Assembly (NCBI RefSeq): GCF_030764225.1
Contig: NZ_JASAXH010000005.1
DNA length: 64,000 nt
Reading direction: 5' to 3' (one strand)
DNA from: Phocoenobacter atlanticus
GTDB lineage: Bacteria > Pseudomonadota > Gammaproteobacteria > Enterobacterales > Pasteurellaceae
Shown here: in pieces, positions 44,284 to 52,895 of the stretch
How the letters are laid out: every line of letters begins with the position of its first letter
Position numbering within the stretch: position 1 is the first letter of the stretch
The notes under the pieces: model-generated
Told to the model about the DNA's origin: nothing
The model's input: the letters and a program-made list of their open reading frames with translations, nothing else
The model's database searches: none
Position numbers and translations under genes: made by a program

Positions 44284-44322
44284 TCCCTCCTCCGCTTGCG
44301 GGGGAGGGTTAGGGAGGGGGGA
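44284..44322. repeat. Dispersed GC-rich hairpin repeat, second location
   Basis: TCCCTCCTCCGCTTGCGGG then GGAGGGTTAGGGAGGGGGG. It is nearly identical to the inverted unit at about 30222-30260. It lies between yadH and a pseudogene. Confidence 0.75.
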
Positions 44323-44379
44323 TGATTATTTACAAATTTTTAAAAAAATCTAACCGTTTGATAGTAATAAAATATTAAA

Positions 44380-44638
44380 TTATTCTTTTTCTCCCAGTCC
44401 TTTTAGATTTCGTTTTGCAGTTTCATTGCCTTGTCTAGCCGCTTTACGATACCGCTCAATTGCTTTCGAGTATGATTTTTCCACGCCATAGCCCATTTCA
44501 TACATATAACCAAGATTAGCTAACCTTGTTGAGCAAGTATGGTTAATGTTTCTACTTTTTTTGAATAATCATCAGTAGCATAACAATAAGTTGAAACAGA
44601 AAGTGTGATAATAGAAACTGAAAGAAGTTTTTTAACAT
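44380..44638 (-). pseudogene. Sel1-repeat protein gene, frameshifted
   Basis: From ATG 44638 the frame gives a signal peptide MLKKLLSVSIITLSVSTYCY and continues to LTILAQQG before a stop. The adjacent frame then reads one Sel1-like repeat, ANLGYMYEMGYGVEKSYSKA then IERYRKAARQGNETAKRNL, ending at TTA 44380. A small deletion at the junction removed the start of the repeat. It resembles the short secreted Sel1 proteins common in Pasteurellaceae. Confidence 0.7.
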
Positions 44639-44930
44639 AAAATTGTCTCCTTATTTCCAATCAGTGCAGTAGTTATATGTTTTATAAAAAAGGTGAAACT
44701 TTAATTTAAATTAGAGACAAAAATATTTGTTCCGATCAAGTGATAAATTTATCTTTTTATAAAACGATTATTCTATAAAATAATAATGTAATAAACAAGC
44801 GGTAGGATTGTTTGATTTTTTTACAAATTAGAATAAAAACTGACTGATTTTTGCTTAAGAATATCATTTTATTTTTTACTCTTTTATGCTATTTTTTAGG
44901 GGATTTTTATGATAAGCGAGGTAAAGAATT

Positions 44931-45737
44931 ATGAGCAAACAACAAGTGAGTTTTATTCAAGGAAGTAATAGTAATATTGCCGTATATGACTGGTGTAATG
45001 AACAGCCACGTTATTTGGCGTTATTAATACACGGTTATGGAGAGCATTTAGGGCGTTATCAATACGTAGCAGATACGCTTACACAAAATGGAGCAAGAGT
45101 ATTCGGACCTGATCATCTAGGACACGGATTATCTGATGGAGAACGAGTTCTGATTGATGATTATGAAGCTGTTGTTGATGATGTACATTGTGTAGTTAAA
45201 CAGATGCGACAAAAATATCCAATGCTTCCATTCGTTGTTATTGGACACTCAATGGGCGGAATGATAGCGGCTCGTTATGTGCAACGTTATGGTAATGATG
45301 TGAATGCATTGATACTATCTGCTCCTTTACTTGGAAAACGAACAATGATTTCTGATTTAGCAGAATTAGAGAGTATTCCTGATACTCCATTAGATACAGC
45401 GACGTTATCACGTGATCCAGCCGTCGGTATTGATTATCAAAATGATCCGTTAGTATGGCATGGTGCATTTAAACATACTACTTTACGAGCGATGCAAAAT
45501 ATACTTCCTATTATTGATTCGGGATCTAATTTTGGTGAATTACCAACATTGTGGATTCACGGAAGTGACGATAGATTGGTGTTATTAAATGAAACCAAAA
45601 CAACTCTTGATAAATTACAGGGTAAATATTTTGAACATAAACTAAATCCAAATGGACAGCACGAAAGCTTTAATGAAATAAATAAAGCAGAAGTCCTTAC
45701 TTGGGTAACCGACTTTATTGAGCGTGTATTGAAATAA
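44931..45737 (+). CDS. Alpha/beta hydrolase, monoglyceride lipase/lysophospholipase-like
   Basis: 268 residues. Oxyanion region LLIHGYGEHLGRY, nucleophile elbow GHSMGG, likely acid in HGSDDRLV and His in NGQHESFNE, giving a full Ser-Asp-His triad. GPDHLGHGLSDGER is typical of the monoacylglycerol lipase group. No signal peptide, so probably cytoplasmic or membrane-associated. Substrate not known. A hairpin terminator follows. Confidence 0.85.
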   Translation: MSKQQVSFIQGSNSNIAVYDWCNEQPRYLALLIHGYGEHLGRYQYVADTLTQNGARVFGPDHLGHGLSDGERVLIDDYEAVVDDVHCVVKQMRQKYPMLPFVVIGHSMGGMIAARYVQRYGNDVNALILSAPLLGKRTMISDLAELESIPDTPLDTATLSRDPAVGIDYQNDPLVWHGAFKHTTLRAMQNILPIIDSGSNFGELPTLWIHGSDDRLVLLNETKTTLDKLQGKYFEHKLNPNGQHESFNEINKAEVLTWVTDFIERVLK

Positions 45738-45766
45738 TAAAATTGTATTTCTTGTCATATATTTTA

Positions 45767-45800
45767 GGGCTATTATATATCTATAATAGCCCATATTTTA
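45767..45800 (+). terminator. Hairpin after the hydrolase gene
   Basis: GGGCTATTATA (45767-45777) pairs with TATAATAGCCC (45782-45792), followed by ATATTTTATG. The T tract is weak. Confidence 0.6.
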
Positions 45801-45854
45801 TGAGTAATATGGGTATAAAGGACAAAAAATTGCATTAAAAATTTGAATTCACCA

Positions 45855-45896
45855 AATAAAAAAAGCATAGAAATAATCTATGCTTTTTTCTTTTTT
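45855..45896. terminator. Bidirectional terminator before the binding-protein gene
   Basis: AAAAAAGCATAGA and TCTATGCTTTTTT form a strong stem with A and T tracts on both sides. Confidence 0.85.
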
Positions 45897-45904
45897 ATAA
45901 AGAA

Positions 45905-47503
45905 TTATTTATCTTTTAATTTTGTTCCATATAAATAAACATAGCCAAATGGACTAGTTTTATAATCCATTACTCGTGTACTTGTTGGAACTGCAATAAT
46001 GGAATGCGCAACTGTTACCCAAGGCATTTGTTGTCTAACAATCACTTGAGCTTGTTTATATAGTTTTGCTCGTTCTTCTTTATTTGATAAACCTTTTGCT
46101 TTGGTGAGTAACGCATCAAATTCTTTATTACAGAAGCGACCATAATTATTGATGCCAATATTTTCACAACCTAGAAGAGGTGATAAGAAGTTATCAGGAT
46201 CACCATTATCACCAGACCAACCTGCGATAATAGCATCAAAATTACCTTGTCTAGCACGTTTTCTATAATCAAGAACTTCATTGACTAGTTCAACTTTAAC
46301 ACCGATTTTTTCCCAGTCAGATTTAATGAGCGTTGCTAATTTGCTTGGTTCAGGTAATGAAGCTCCTTTTTTATGATCATTCATTAACACTTTCATTGTA
46401 AAACCATCTGGATAACCAGCGTCTTTAAGCAATTGTTTTGCTTTTGCAATATCTTGAGTGTAAGGCTGAATATCATCATTATAGCCCCAAACAGTTGGTG
46501 CTAATGGATTTTTAGCTTGAACACCAAAGCCTTTATAGACAATATCAATAATGGCTTTTCTATCCACTGCATAATTTAATGCTTCACGTACTTTTACATT
46601 ATCAAAAATAGGTCTTTCATTATTAAACGCAATATAAGAGACATTCATACCCTTATATCTTAATAAATTAATTTTTGGATTTTTATCCATTGCTGGAATA
46701 TCATTTTGATTTGGAAACTCAATAAGATCACATTCGCCTTTCATTAATTTGGCATAACGAGTCGTCGCATCAGGGACAATATCAAAAATTAAACGATCAA
46801 AATCAGCTTTTCCTTTCCAATATTCTTTATTGGCAAAATAACGAATTTTTTGATCTTTTTTATATCCAGCAAAAACAAAAGGACCTGTTCCAATAGGAAG
46901 TTTATCAATAGTTTCTGGTTTTCCTTCTTTCATCATTTTATCAGCATATTCAGCCGAATGAATTGAAGTAAAATCCATACCTAAACTAGATAAAAACGTT
47001 GAATCTGGTTTGCTTAATACAAACTCGATAGTATGATCATCTACTTTTTTGAGAGATTTAATTAACTTAGGAAATCCCATTCCTTTGAAATAAGGATAAA
47101 TACCATTTGAAACATTATGGAATGGATGTTTGTCATCTAACATACGTTGAAATGAAAAAATCACATCATCAGCATTAAAATCACGGCTTGGGGTAAATAT
47201 TTTACTAGAATGAAATTTAACCCCTTGACGTAAATGAAAAGTATAAGTTAAACCATCATCGCTAATATCCCAGCTTTCAGCTAATACAGGCTCAATATCT
47301 GTTGTTCCACGTTTAAACTCAACTAAACGATTATAAACCTGCTGTGATGTTGCATTATAGGTTTTGCCATCTATTAGTAAAATAGGGCTAAAGCCTTTTG
47401 GTGCTTTATCTGTACAATAATAAAAAGTTTTACCAGAGGCTTGAGCTACACCAGTAAATAACAATACTGTTGCCATTAAAGAAAATTTGGTACTTAGTTT
47501 CAT
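45905..47503 (-). CDS. DppA/HbpA-like periplasmic peptide or haem binding protein
   Basis: Solute-binding protein family 5, 532 residues from ATG 47503 with GGGAG upstream; a TTG four codons earlier is less likely. A Sec signal peptide ends near GVAQA, with no lipobox Cys. Close resemblance to E. coli DppA: YNRLVEFKRGTT, LAESWDISDDGLTYTFHLR, ADDVIFSFQRML, PIGTGPFVF and WSGDNGDPDNFLSPLLGC. No dppBCDF genes are adjacent, as with H. influenzae HbpA, which binds haem and glutathione. Ligand cannot be decided. Confidence 0.88.
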   Translation of the reverse strand: MKLSTKFSLMATVLLFTGVAQASGKTFYYCTDKAPKGFSPILLIDGKTYNATSQQVYNRLVEFKRGTTDIEPVLAESWDISDDGLTYTFHLRQGVKFHSSKIFTPSRDFNADDVIFSFQRMLDDKHPFHNVSNGIYPYFKGMGFPKLIKSLKKVDDHTIEFVLSKPDSTFLSSLGMDFTSIHSAEYADKMMKEGKPETIDKLPIGTGPFVFAGYKKDQKIRYFANKEYWKGKADFDRLIFDIVPDATTRYAKLMKGECDLIEFPNQNDIPAMDKNPKINLLRYKGMNVSYIAFNNERPIFDNVKVREALNYAVDRKAIIDIVYKGFGVQAKNPLAPTVWGYNDDIQPYTQDIAKAKQLLKDAGYPDGFTMKVLMNDHKKGASLPEPSKLATLIKSDWEKIGVKVELVNEVLDYRKRARQGNFDAIIAGWSGDNGDPDNFLSPLLGCENIGINNYGRFCNKEFDALLTKAKGLSNKEERAKLYKQAQVIVRQQMPWVTVAHSIIAVPTSTRVMDYKTSPFGYVYLYGTKLKDK

Positions 47504-47667
47504 AAAATCTCCCAAAGTGTAAAGATAAGCTGAGGATACCTGTTCAATCTATATTTTATAAATAATAAAAAGTTCTATCTTATGTTAAAAAGTTATAAAT
47601 AAGTAGTGGTTTGTCTATTTTATCCTTCAATTACATAAAATGATAATTAATAGCCATCCCTGAACAA

Positions 47668-47702
47668 CTCACCCAAAAGTATAACCTATACTATTGGGTG
47701 AG
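47668..47702. repeat. Long hairpin at the end of the transposase remnant
   Basis: CTCACCCAA (47668-47676) pairs with TTGGGTGAG (47694-47702). An inner AGTATA/TATACT stem extends it. It includes the transposase stop codon and could be the terminal inverted repeat or terminator of the former insertion sequence. Confidence 0.55.
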
Positions 47703-48153
47703 AAAAAATAAAATAAAACATTTAGTCAAAAAGGAAGCGAACTCCTTTAGTAATTTATGGATATTTTGTCCAACTGCACTAAGAATAATATTCATTGCAT
47801 CACCAAGACAGCCTTTAAGATAGCATCTTTCTAATTTTCCATCAGATTTCATGTGCCCAATAATTGGTTCAATCGCACTTCTTCTTGTTTAAACCTGTAT
47901 GAAGAATGTCTATACCTTCAACTTTACTTGATTTTCCTCTATAGCCTTTGCTTACTCTACAAACTTTAACTGCTATGCCTGTTAATTTCTCTATTTGTTC
48001 AACTTGGGGCAATAGTGTATTCCCATCATAAGGATTACCAGGACAATAATGCAAAGCACCTAATATCCAGTTTCAGTTTCCATTTTGGCTTATAACAAAA
48101 CTTGCTTTCACGCCAAATTCATATTTTTTATGTAATTTACCTTTACTAATAAT
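47691..48153 (-). pseudogene. IS5-type transposase remnant (C-terminal part)
   Basis: Read from about 48153 leftwards it gives GKLHKKYEFGVKASFVIS, then WILGALHYCPGNPYDGNTLL, VEQIEKLTGIAVKV and, in another frame, SAIEPIIGHMKSDGKLERCY then LKGCLGDAMNIILSAVGQN. These are the DDE catalytic end of IS5-family transposases, the final Glu being in IEPIIGHMK. Frameshifts occur near 48075 (a stop after NGN) and near 47880. The N-terminal half is missing. It abuts CRISPR array 1 with about 300 bases between. Confidence 0.8.
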
Positions 48154-48180
48154 TTACATAAATAGCTATTTGGATCGTAG

Positions 48181-48219
48181 GGGTGGCATTAGCAAACGTT
48201 AGTTTGCGTATATCCACCC
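48181..48219. repeat. Nested hairpin near array 1
   Basis: Outer arms GGGTGG and CCACCC (48181-48186, 48214-48219) and inner arms GCAAAC and GTTTGC (48192-48197, 48202-48207). It lies between the transposase remnant and the array; the function is unknown. Confidence 0.5.
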
Positions 48220-48446
48220 GTTGCTCGATATAAAATAATCTAAAACACTATAAAGTCTAAAAGATAGCGGTCAAATAAAATGAATAATTTGCAAAATATG
48301 TTATCCCGTGCATTTGGGAACATATACGTAAACTACGTTTACTAATGCTTCCTTACAAAATCATAGTACTAATTTAAGTTTAATTTACTAACTATACTAT
48401 TTTTACATTTATTTATCATTTCCGACTATCAACCCATCAAAATATC

Positions 48447-48693
48447 CATTCATCAAGGCATGAACAGGGCATGTGTTTTTACAGATTAAAGAAAGAGAGT
48501 ATAGCTCATAATTTTGTCTCAATCCCTTTAAAACAGGGCATGTATTTCTACAAAACTTTAACTAAAACAATCCGCAATAAAATCCGTCTCAATCCCTTTA
48601 AAACAGGGCATGTATTTCTACCCCAATAGTTGCACCAAGTCCAAGAGCTGCAGCTTGGTCTCAATCCCTTTAAAACAGGGCATGTATTTCTAC
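48447..48693 (-). CRISPR. CRISPR array 1: 4 repeats, 3 spacers
   Basis: 36-base repeats at 48516, 48586 and 48658 plus a degenerate one at 48447-48482. The plus-strand repeat begins GTCTCAATCCCTTT and ends ACAGGGCATGTATTTCTAC. Spacers are 33, 34 and 36 bases. The degenerate repeat on the left (only its right half conserved) and a leader-like flank on the right indicate transcription on the minus strand. The crRNA handle would then end ATTGAGAC. The repeat is identical to that of array 2. Confidence 0.97.
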
Positions 48694-48855
48694 TGTGGAT
48701 ATATCCCTAAGCGTTGTGCCACAAGGCTTTCAAAATAGTGTTTCCAATTTTTTGATTGCATTGCAGACTTAACTCCTAAATTGATTAAAAAAACAAAAAT
48801 ATTCATCTTTTATTTACCATTCCTACAATAGAAAGTGGTCATATTTTACCTAAAA
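48694..48855 (-). promoter_or_regulatory. Leader of array 1
   Basis: 162 bases of AT-rich sequence, clearly homologous over its length to the 162-base flank of array 2 (57356-57517). Shared words include TGTGG at the array edge, TTTCCAATTTTTT, ACAATAGAAA and ATATTTTACCTAAA at the far edge. It presumably holds the array promoter. Confidence 0.8.
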
Positions 48856-48978
48856 TTAACTAATAAATCCAGTTGGTAGCCCTGTACCATAAGCTGTTAA
48901 TACCACTTCGCTATATAATAAAGTATAACTTAATGATAAAACAGCATTAAAGAGAACTTTAGAAAGATGTCGTTCTCT
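48856..48978 (-). pseudogene. Cas1-Cas2 remnant fused by deletion
   Basis: The minus-strand frame reads FNAVLSLSYTLLYSEVVLTA then YGTGLPTGFIS and a stop. The first part matches residues about 184-215 of the intact Cas1 at 57817. The end matches the last residues of Cas2 at 57518 (TGLPAGFIS). One deletion joined the middle of cas1 to the 3' end of cas2 in frame at a shared GxGL. Upstream codons still align to Cas1 for about ten residues. It is a collapsed second copy of the cas1-cas2-leader-array module. Confidence 0.85.
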
Positions 48979-49018
48979 ATCTATGTTTCTACTTACCTAA
49001 ATAGTGATTAAACTATTA

Positions 49019-49429
49019 CTACTCACTACTTTGAAATTTATCAAACTCTTCTGAAGATGTAATCGTAATTTCTAAAATATCACTCTCTCCATTTTGTACT
49101 TTTTCTAATTGTTTTGAAAAAATTCTAGTTGATAGGAATGAACTGTCATACCGTTGAGCTTTTGCATAACAATTTCCTAAAATACCTTGTACTTCTGAAC
49201 GTGTAAAATATCTTCTTTTAATCGTCTGTGACAAAATTTTAGGTTTTTTCCCTTCACATAATAATTTGATTTGAATATTTTTATTCAGCTTCTTATTATT
49301 TTTATAATTAGAAAGAAAATTCCATAAAGTGAAGACTAATGTTGAAAATGTAATAATAATGCCAATATCATCAAAAAATGTAATTATACTGGTATAATTA
49401 TTATGAATTTCATTCCAAAAATTAAACAT
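49019..49429 (-). CDS. Unrecognised membrane protein at the end of the Csm operon
   Basis: 136 residues. AGGAG lies 8 bases before the ATG. One membrane helix at about 22-42 (DIGIIITFSTLVFTLWNFLS), then a basic linker, then a soluble domain (about 52-136) with RRYFTRSEVQGILGN and a terminal acidic ITSSEEFDKF. It is 51 bases downstream of cas6 on the same strand, so probably expressed with the Csm genes. I recognise no CARF, HEPN or nuclease motif. A type III accessory or effector role is a hypothesis based on position only. Confidence 0.6.
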   Translation of the reverse strand: MFNFWNEIHNNYTSIITFFDDIGIIITFSTLVFTLWNFLSNYKNNKKLNKNIQIKLLCEGKKPKILSQTIKRRYFTRSEVQGILGNCYAKAQRYDSSFLSTRIFSKQLEKVQNGESDILEITITSSEEFDKFQSSE

Positions 49430-49480
49430 TTTTATACTCCTATTATGTATTTTGAAGTGATTTATTAAGTAAACTATTAA

Positions 49481-50395
49481 CTATAAATTTGTCATTTCAT
49501 ATTTACCAAGTCCAAATGTAGCATTTTTACCACAATGTAACCACTGTCCCCAATAAAGTAATTTTAACCAATCTTCTGACACATTGTGTAATGTCCACTT
49601 ACCTACTACCCCACCTAGTGCCATTTTTTGATTTTGACGAGAAGAATAACGTTTCCAATCTAACCATTTAAGCTGTTTGTGATCATCAATAGCGGTCAGT
49701 TCTTGTTGTAATCTTACAAAATCTAATTCAAGTGGCTGAGCGTGAAATTCACTTAATAGTGAAATCCGCTTTGCTAATCCGATTAAAAAACGTTCAATAG
49801 TAATACTTTTTTCATTTAGTGGTTTACCATCTGATTGTAACCTTAAAGGTGTTGTTATCATCAACTGTATAGAGTCTGACAGTTGTCCAATCATTTGTAT
49901 TACTGTTTTATGATCCAATAATTTTTTATCATAATAAATAGAATCAAACTGATTATTTAATTGATGTTGAATATCGACTAATTCCCCCTTACCTTTTGCA
50001 ACGGAATATTGAAATGCTCGCTGAAAAGCAAATGCAATAAGTGGAAGTTGCTCGATTAATTTTCCAAATAAAACTAGCTCAAAACTAAGTTCCTCACCTA
50101 TTTGATATGTTTTTCTTCCCCACTGTGGAGGTTCAATAATATATCCATTTGGCACTTGACTAAATTTTTGAATTTGATGCTCTTTAGGAGGTGTTTCAAA
50201 AATATTAGTATAAGGACAGGTTTGATAAAGCGGACACGCTTTACAATTATCCTGCTTTGTCATACAAGATATTTTGCGTAACGCCTGCCCAAATACGCCT
50301 CGTAATGTTGAACCTGCATAATCAGGCAAGAAAATTGGCTCTGTCACTCTGAAAATAAAGCGATAACGAGCCAGTTGCATTGTGTTTAATAACAT
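49481..50395 (-). CDS. cas6: CRISPR pre-crRNA endoribonuclease Cas6
   Basis: RAMP-fold nuclease that cuts the repeat to give crRNAs. 304 residues. It matches the Cas6 group with a four-Cys zinc-like motif near the N-terminus (Cys44, 51, 54, 60, around NCKACPLYQTCPY), preceded by GSTLRGVFGQALR. The C-terminal half shows WKRYSSRQNQKMALGGVVG and the glycine-rich CGKNATFGLGKYE. It starts 2 bases after csm5 ends. An in-frame ATG five codons in (MQLARYRF) is an alternative start. Confidence 0.88.
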   Translation of the reverse strand: MLLNTMQLARYRFIFRVTEPIFLPDYAGSTLRGVFGQALRKISCMTKQDNCKACPLYQTCPYTNIFETPPKEHQIQKFSQVPNGYIIEPPQWGRKTYQIGEELSFELVLFGKLIEQLPLIAFAFQRAFQYSVAKGKGELVDIQHQLNNQFDSIYYDKKLLDHKTVIQMIGQLSDSIQLMITTPLRLQSDGKPLNEKSITIERFLIGLAKRISLLSEFHAQPLELDFVRLQQELTAIDDHKQLKWLDWKRYSSRQNQKMALGGVVGKWTLHNVSEDWLKLLYWGQWLHCGKNATFGLGKYEMTNL

Positions 50396-50397
50396 TA

Positions 50398-51945
50398 TTA
50401 CTCTTGTAATTGATTAAGAAGTTGTTTAAATTCTTTTGCTTTGCCTTTTAACTTACCAGCACTTTTACTTAAATCTAAACCCTCTACTTTACGATTAAAT
50501 ACACTTTTTTCGTCACTATAATCAAAAATAGCACGTAAAAGAGCCTTATCATTTTGATCCCAATTTTCCGAAATAGCAGTTTTTACAAGTTCTTGTGCTT
50601 CAACAAAAACTTGTGAATTATCAGTATATCTTTTTACTTCATAATCGTCCCAAGCCTTAAGTGTTTGCTCAATCTTTCTTTGATTTTCTGAAAGACTTGC
50701 TTGTCTTTCTTGTTCTTCTTTTAATGCTTGTTGCTCTTGTACCAATTTTTGCTGTTGTTCTTGCTCAATAAGTTTAATTTGCTCTTGAACTTGTTTTTGA
50801 TTTTGGTAGATTTCATCAAAATTTACACTATTTACTTTATTCTTATTGCACCATTCTTTGAGATCATTATTATCAGAATTTGGATCAATTTCTAATAATG
50901 CCCAACCAAAAGGTAATAAATCAGTAGACTGTGTTTTATTATCTCCTGCAAGCCACCACGTAAGTGGACGATTTAATGATTTTCTTAATTGTGGAATATT
51001 TATTTTTGCCACATCTTGACCACGATAAATTTTACTATCAGCACCATTTTTACCCAGTCTTACCAAATAAGTATTTTTTATAGTTACTATATTTGATAAT
51101 GCTTTTTTAGTATCTACTGAAATAAGATTTCTTTCAAATAACACGTTTAATTCTTCTTCAAAAAGATCAAGAGAATATTTTTGTAAAATATCTAACTCTT
51201 TAATAAAATTAAATTTTTCATTTTTTATACTAATTTCAGCTTTAAAAGAACGATATTGTCCACCTAAAATACTTTCTCTTCTTTGATAAGGATTGCCTTC
51301 TCTTTTTTTATCTGATAATTTTCTTTGGTGATTTACGGCATAGTAAATCTTCGTTCCTACTTCCTTATAAGTTGGCATAAAATCACCGAATGAAAGATGT
51401 CTATAACGACTCTTTGCAAAATCACCCACATATTCTTTTTTTAAATCTTTATCATCTCGTTTATTTACATATTTAGGATTTCCCTTTTGCTGATGACAAT
51501 AATCCAAATAAGCTGTAACTAATGCTCCTTTTACACTACTTGCAGGAATATAAGGTTGATTTAAAAGACTGGAATAACTTTGACGCTCAATGACAAAATT
51601 ATTGATAACCTTATTACCATTTTTTTCACGCTGTGCAACTTTTCCAAGATTTTGCCACTCATCTGCAAAGCTATCACTTATTTTAGAAAAATAATGTGAA
51701 ATACCAGAATATTGCTTTGCATTATCTTTATAAAACTTTTGAACAGACAATAAATCATTCCGTTGAACTGCTTGATATAAATCATCTTGTTGATACTCAT
51801 TTAATGGAAGTTTACTCGGCTCAAAATGATACAAAACATTATCATCAATCACATAATTAGTCGGTTCAAACTCTTCACCACAACCGATATGGATAGGCGT
51901 TAAAGGGGTTAAATAAACTTGATGAGTTTTCATAAATTCTTTCAT
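50398..51945 (-). CDS. csm5: Type III-A RAMP protein Csm5
   Basis: Caps the 3' end of crRNA in the Csm complex. 515 residues, longer than a typical Csm5 (about 350-400). N-terminal YLTPLTPIHIGCGEEFEPTN and the RAMP motif QPYIPASSVKGALVTAYLD support the assignment. From about residue 382 a Gln/Glu-rich coiled coil (QEQIKLIEQEQQQKLVQEQQ) runs to about 430. A basic-acidic helical tail then continues to the end. The start overlaps the csm4 stop by one base, and GGAAG precedes it. Confidence 0.87.
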   Translation of the reverse strand: MKEFMKTHQVYLTPLTPIHIGCGEEFEPTNYVIDDNVLYHFEPSKLPLNEYQQDDLYQAVQRNDLLSVQKFYKDNAKQYSGISHYFSKISDSFADEWQNLGKVAQREKNGNKVINNFVIERQSYSSLLNQPYIPASSVKGALVTAYLDYCHQQKGNPKYVNKRDDKDLKKEYVGDFAKSRYRHLSFGDFMPTYKEVGTKIYYAVNHQRKLSDKKREGNPYQRRESILGGQYRSFKAEISIKNEKFNFIKELDILQKYSLDLFEEELNVLFERNLISVDTKKALSNIVTIKNTYLVRLGKNGADSKIYRGQDVAKINIPQLRKSLNRPLTWWLAGDNKTQSTDLLPFGWALLEIDPNSDNNDLKEWCNKNKVNSVNFDEIYQNQKQVQEQIKLIEQEQQQKLVQEQQALKEEQERQASLSENQRKIEQTLKAWDDYEVKRYTDNSQVFVEAQELVKTAISENWDQNDKALLRAIFDYSDEKSVFNRKVEGLDLSKSAGKLKGKAKEFKQLLNQLQE

Positions 51946-52886
51946 TATTTATCTTCCTTAAAGTCTATATGTAAAGCAATAACAGGAGCATAACCTTGAT
52001 GAACCGCTTTATCATTTGAATGAGAAACACCTGCTAAGCCATTACCAATAAATAATTTTTCTTCAAAACTTAACGGCGTAAAAATAGCCCCCATTTTGGC
52101 AAGTATGATCGGTTTTTTAAAAGGCTTCCCACTCAGTGCATCCATATCTCCGTGACGACCAAAACGAGTTTCAACTTGATAAAAACTTCTTTGTGAATCT
52201 AGTCCATTATTCACAGGCGAGCAATTTGCTAAGGTTAAATAACAATTTGCATTTTCTTGTGATAATTGAACTGCTTGTATGCTTTCATCTACAATGAGAA
52301 ACTTGCCCAACCCAACACTTGCATCACGTCCATAACCAAATTTGCCCATATTCTCTAATACTTGTTTTAGTTCATCAATGCTAAAACGCTGTTCATCTAA
52401 AACAACATAGAAATCAAGTTGTGTGTCTTTATCATACCAAATCTGACTTTGCGAAAATGGTGCAAAACTTTGATCATCTGTAGTACTTGTTGCTCGGTTA
52501 ATACTGTTATGTGGTTGTGTACTATTTTCCATTTTGAAATTTTTAATATCACTTTCAGCCACTGCTTTTTGTTGCCAAAGTTTTGTAAATTCTTTAATAG
52601 TATTTATCTCTAACCACTTTTTCTTTTTCAGTTTTTTACGATCTTTTTCATCACCTTCTTGCCATAAATTTGAAGGAATAGTCGGCAATGGAATATAACC
52701 ACTTGGCATTGCATTTGAAACCACAAGAAAAGGATTATGTTGTGTGTAACCTTGTAGCAAAGTTTCTAAACACTCATTACCAAATTGATGACGAATACCC
52801 CAACAAATTTGCCCAAATAAAGTATCGCCCACTATTGGCGTACCGAAAGCCGTTAATGTTTCAATCGTTATACGATAAGTTTTCAT
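51945..52886 (-). CDS. csm4: Type III-A RAMP protein Csm4
   Basis: Cas5-like subunit that binds the 5' handle of crRNA next to Cas10. 313 residues. GDTLFGQICWGIRHQFG then FLVVSNAMPSGYIPLPTIPS is diagnostic for Csm4. GKFGYGRDASVGLGKF is the central glycine-rich motif. It ends with GVSHSNDKAVHQGYAPVI, the usual C-terminal pattern. 9 bases after csm3. Confidence 0.92.
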   Translation of the reverse strand: MKTYRITIETLTAFGTPIVGDTLFGQICWGIRHQFGNECLETLLQGYTQHNPFLVVSNAMPSGYIPLPTIPSNLWQEGDEKDRKKLKKKKWLEINTIKEFTKLWQQKAVAESDIKNFKMENSTQPHNSINRATSTTDDQSFAPFSQSQIWYDKDTQLDFYVVLDEQRFSIDELKQVLENMGKFGYGRDASVGLGKFLIVDESIQAVQLSQENANCYLTLANCSPVNNGLDSQRSFYQVETRFGRHGDMDALSGKPFKKPIILAKMGAIFTPLSFEEKLFIGNGLAGVSHSNDKAVHQGYAPVIALHIDFKEDK

Positions 52887-52895
52887 TACAACTCC

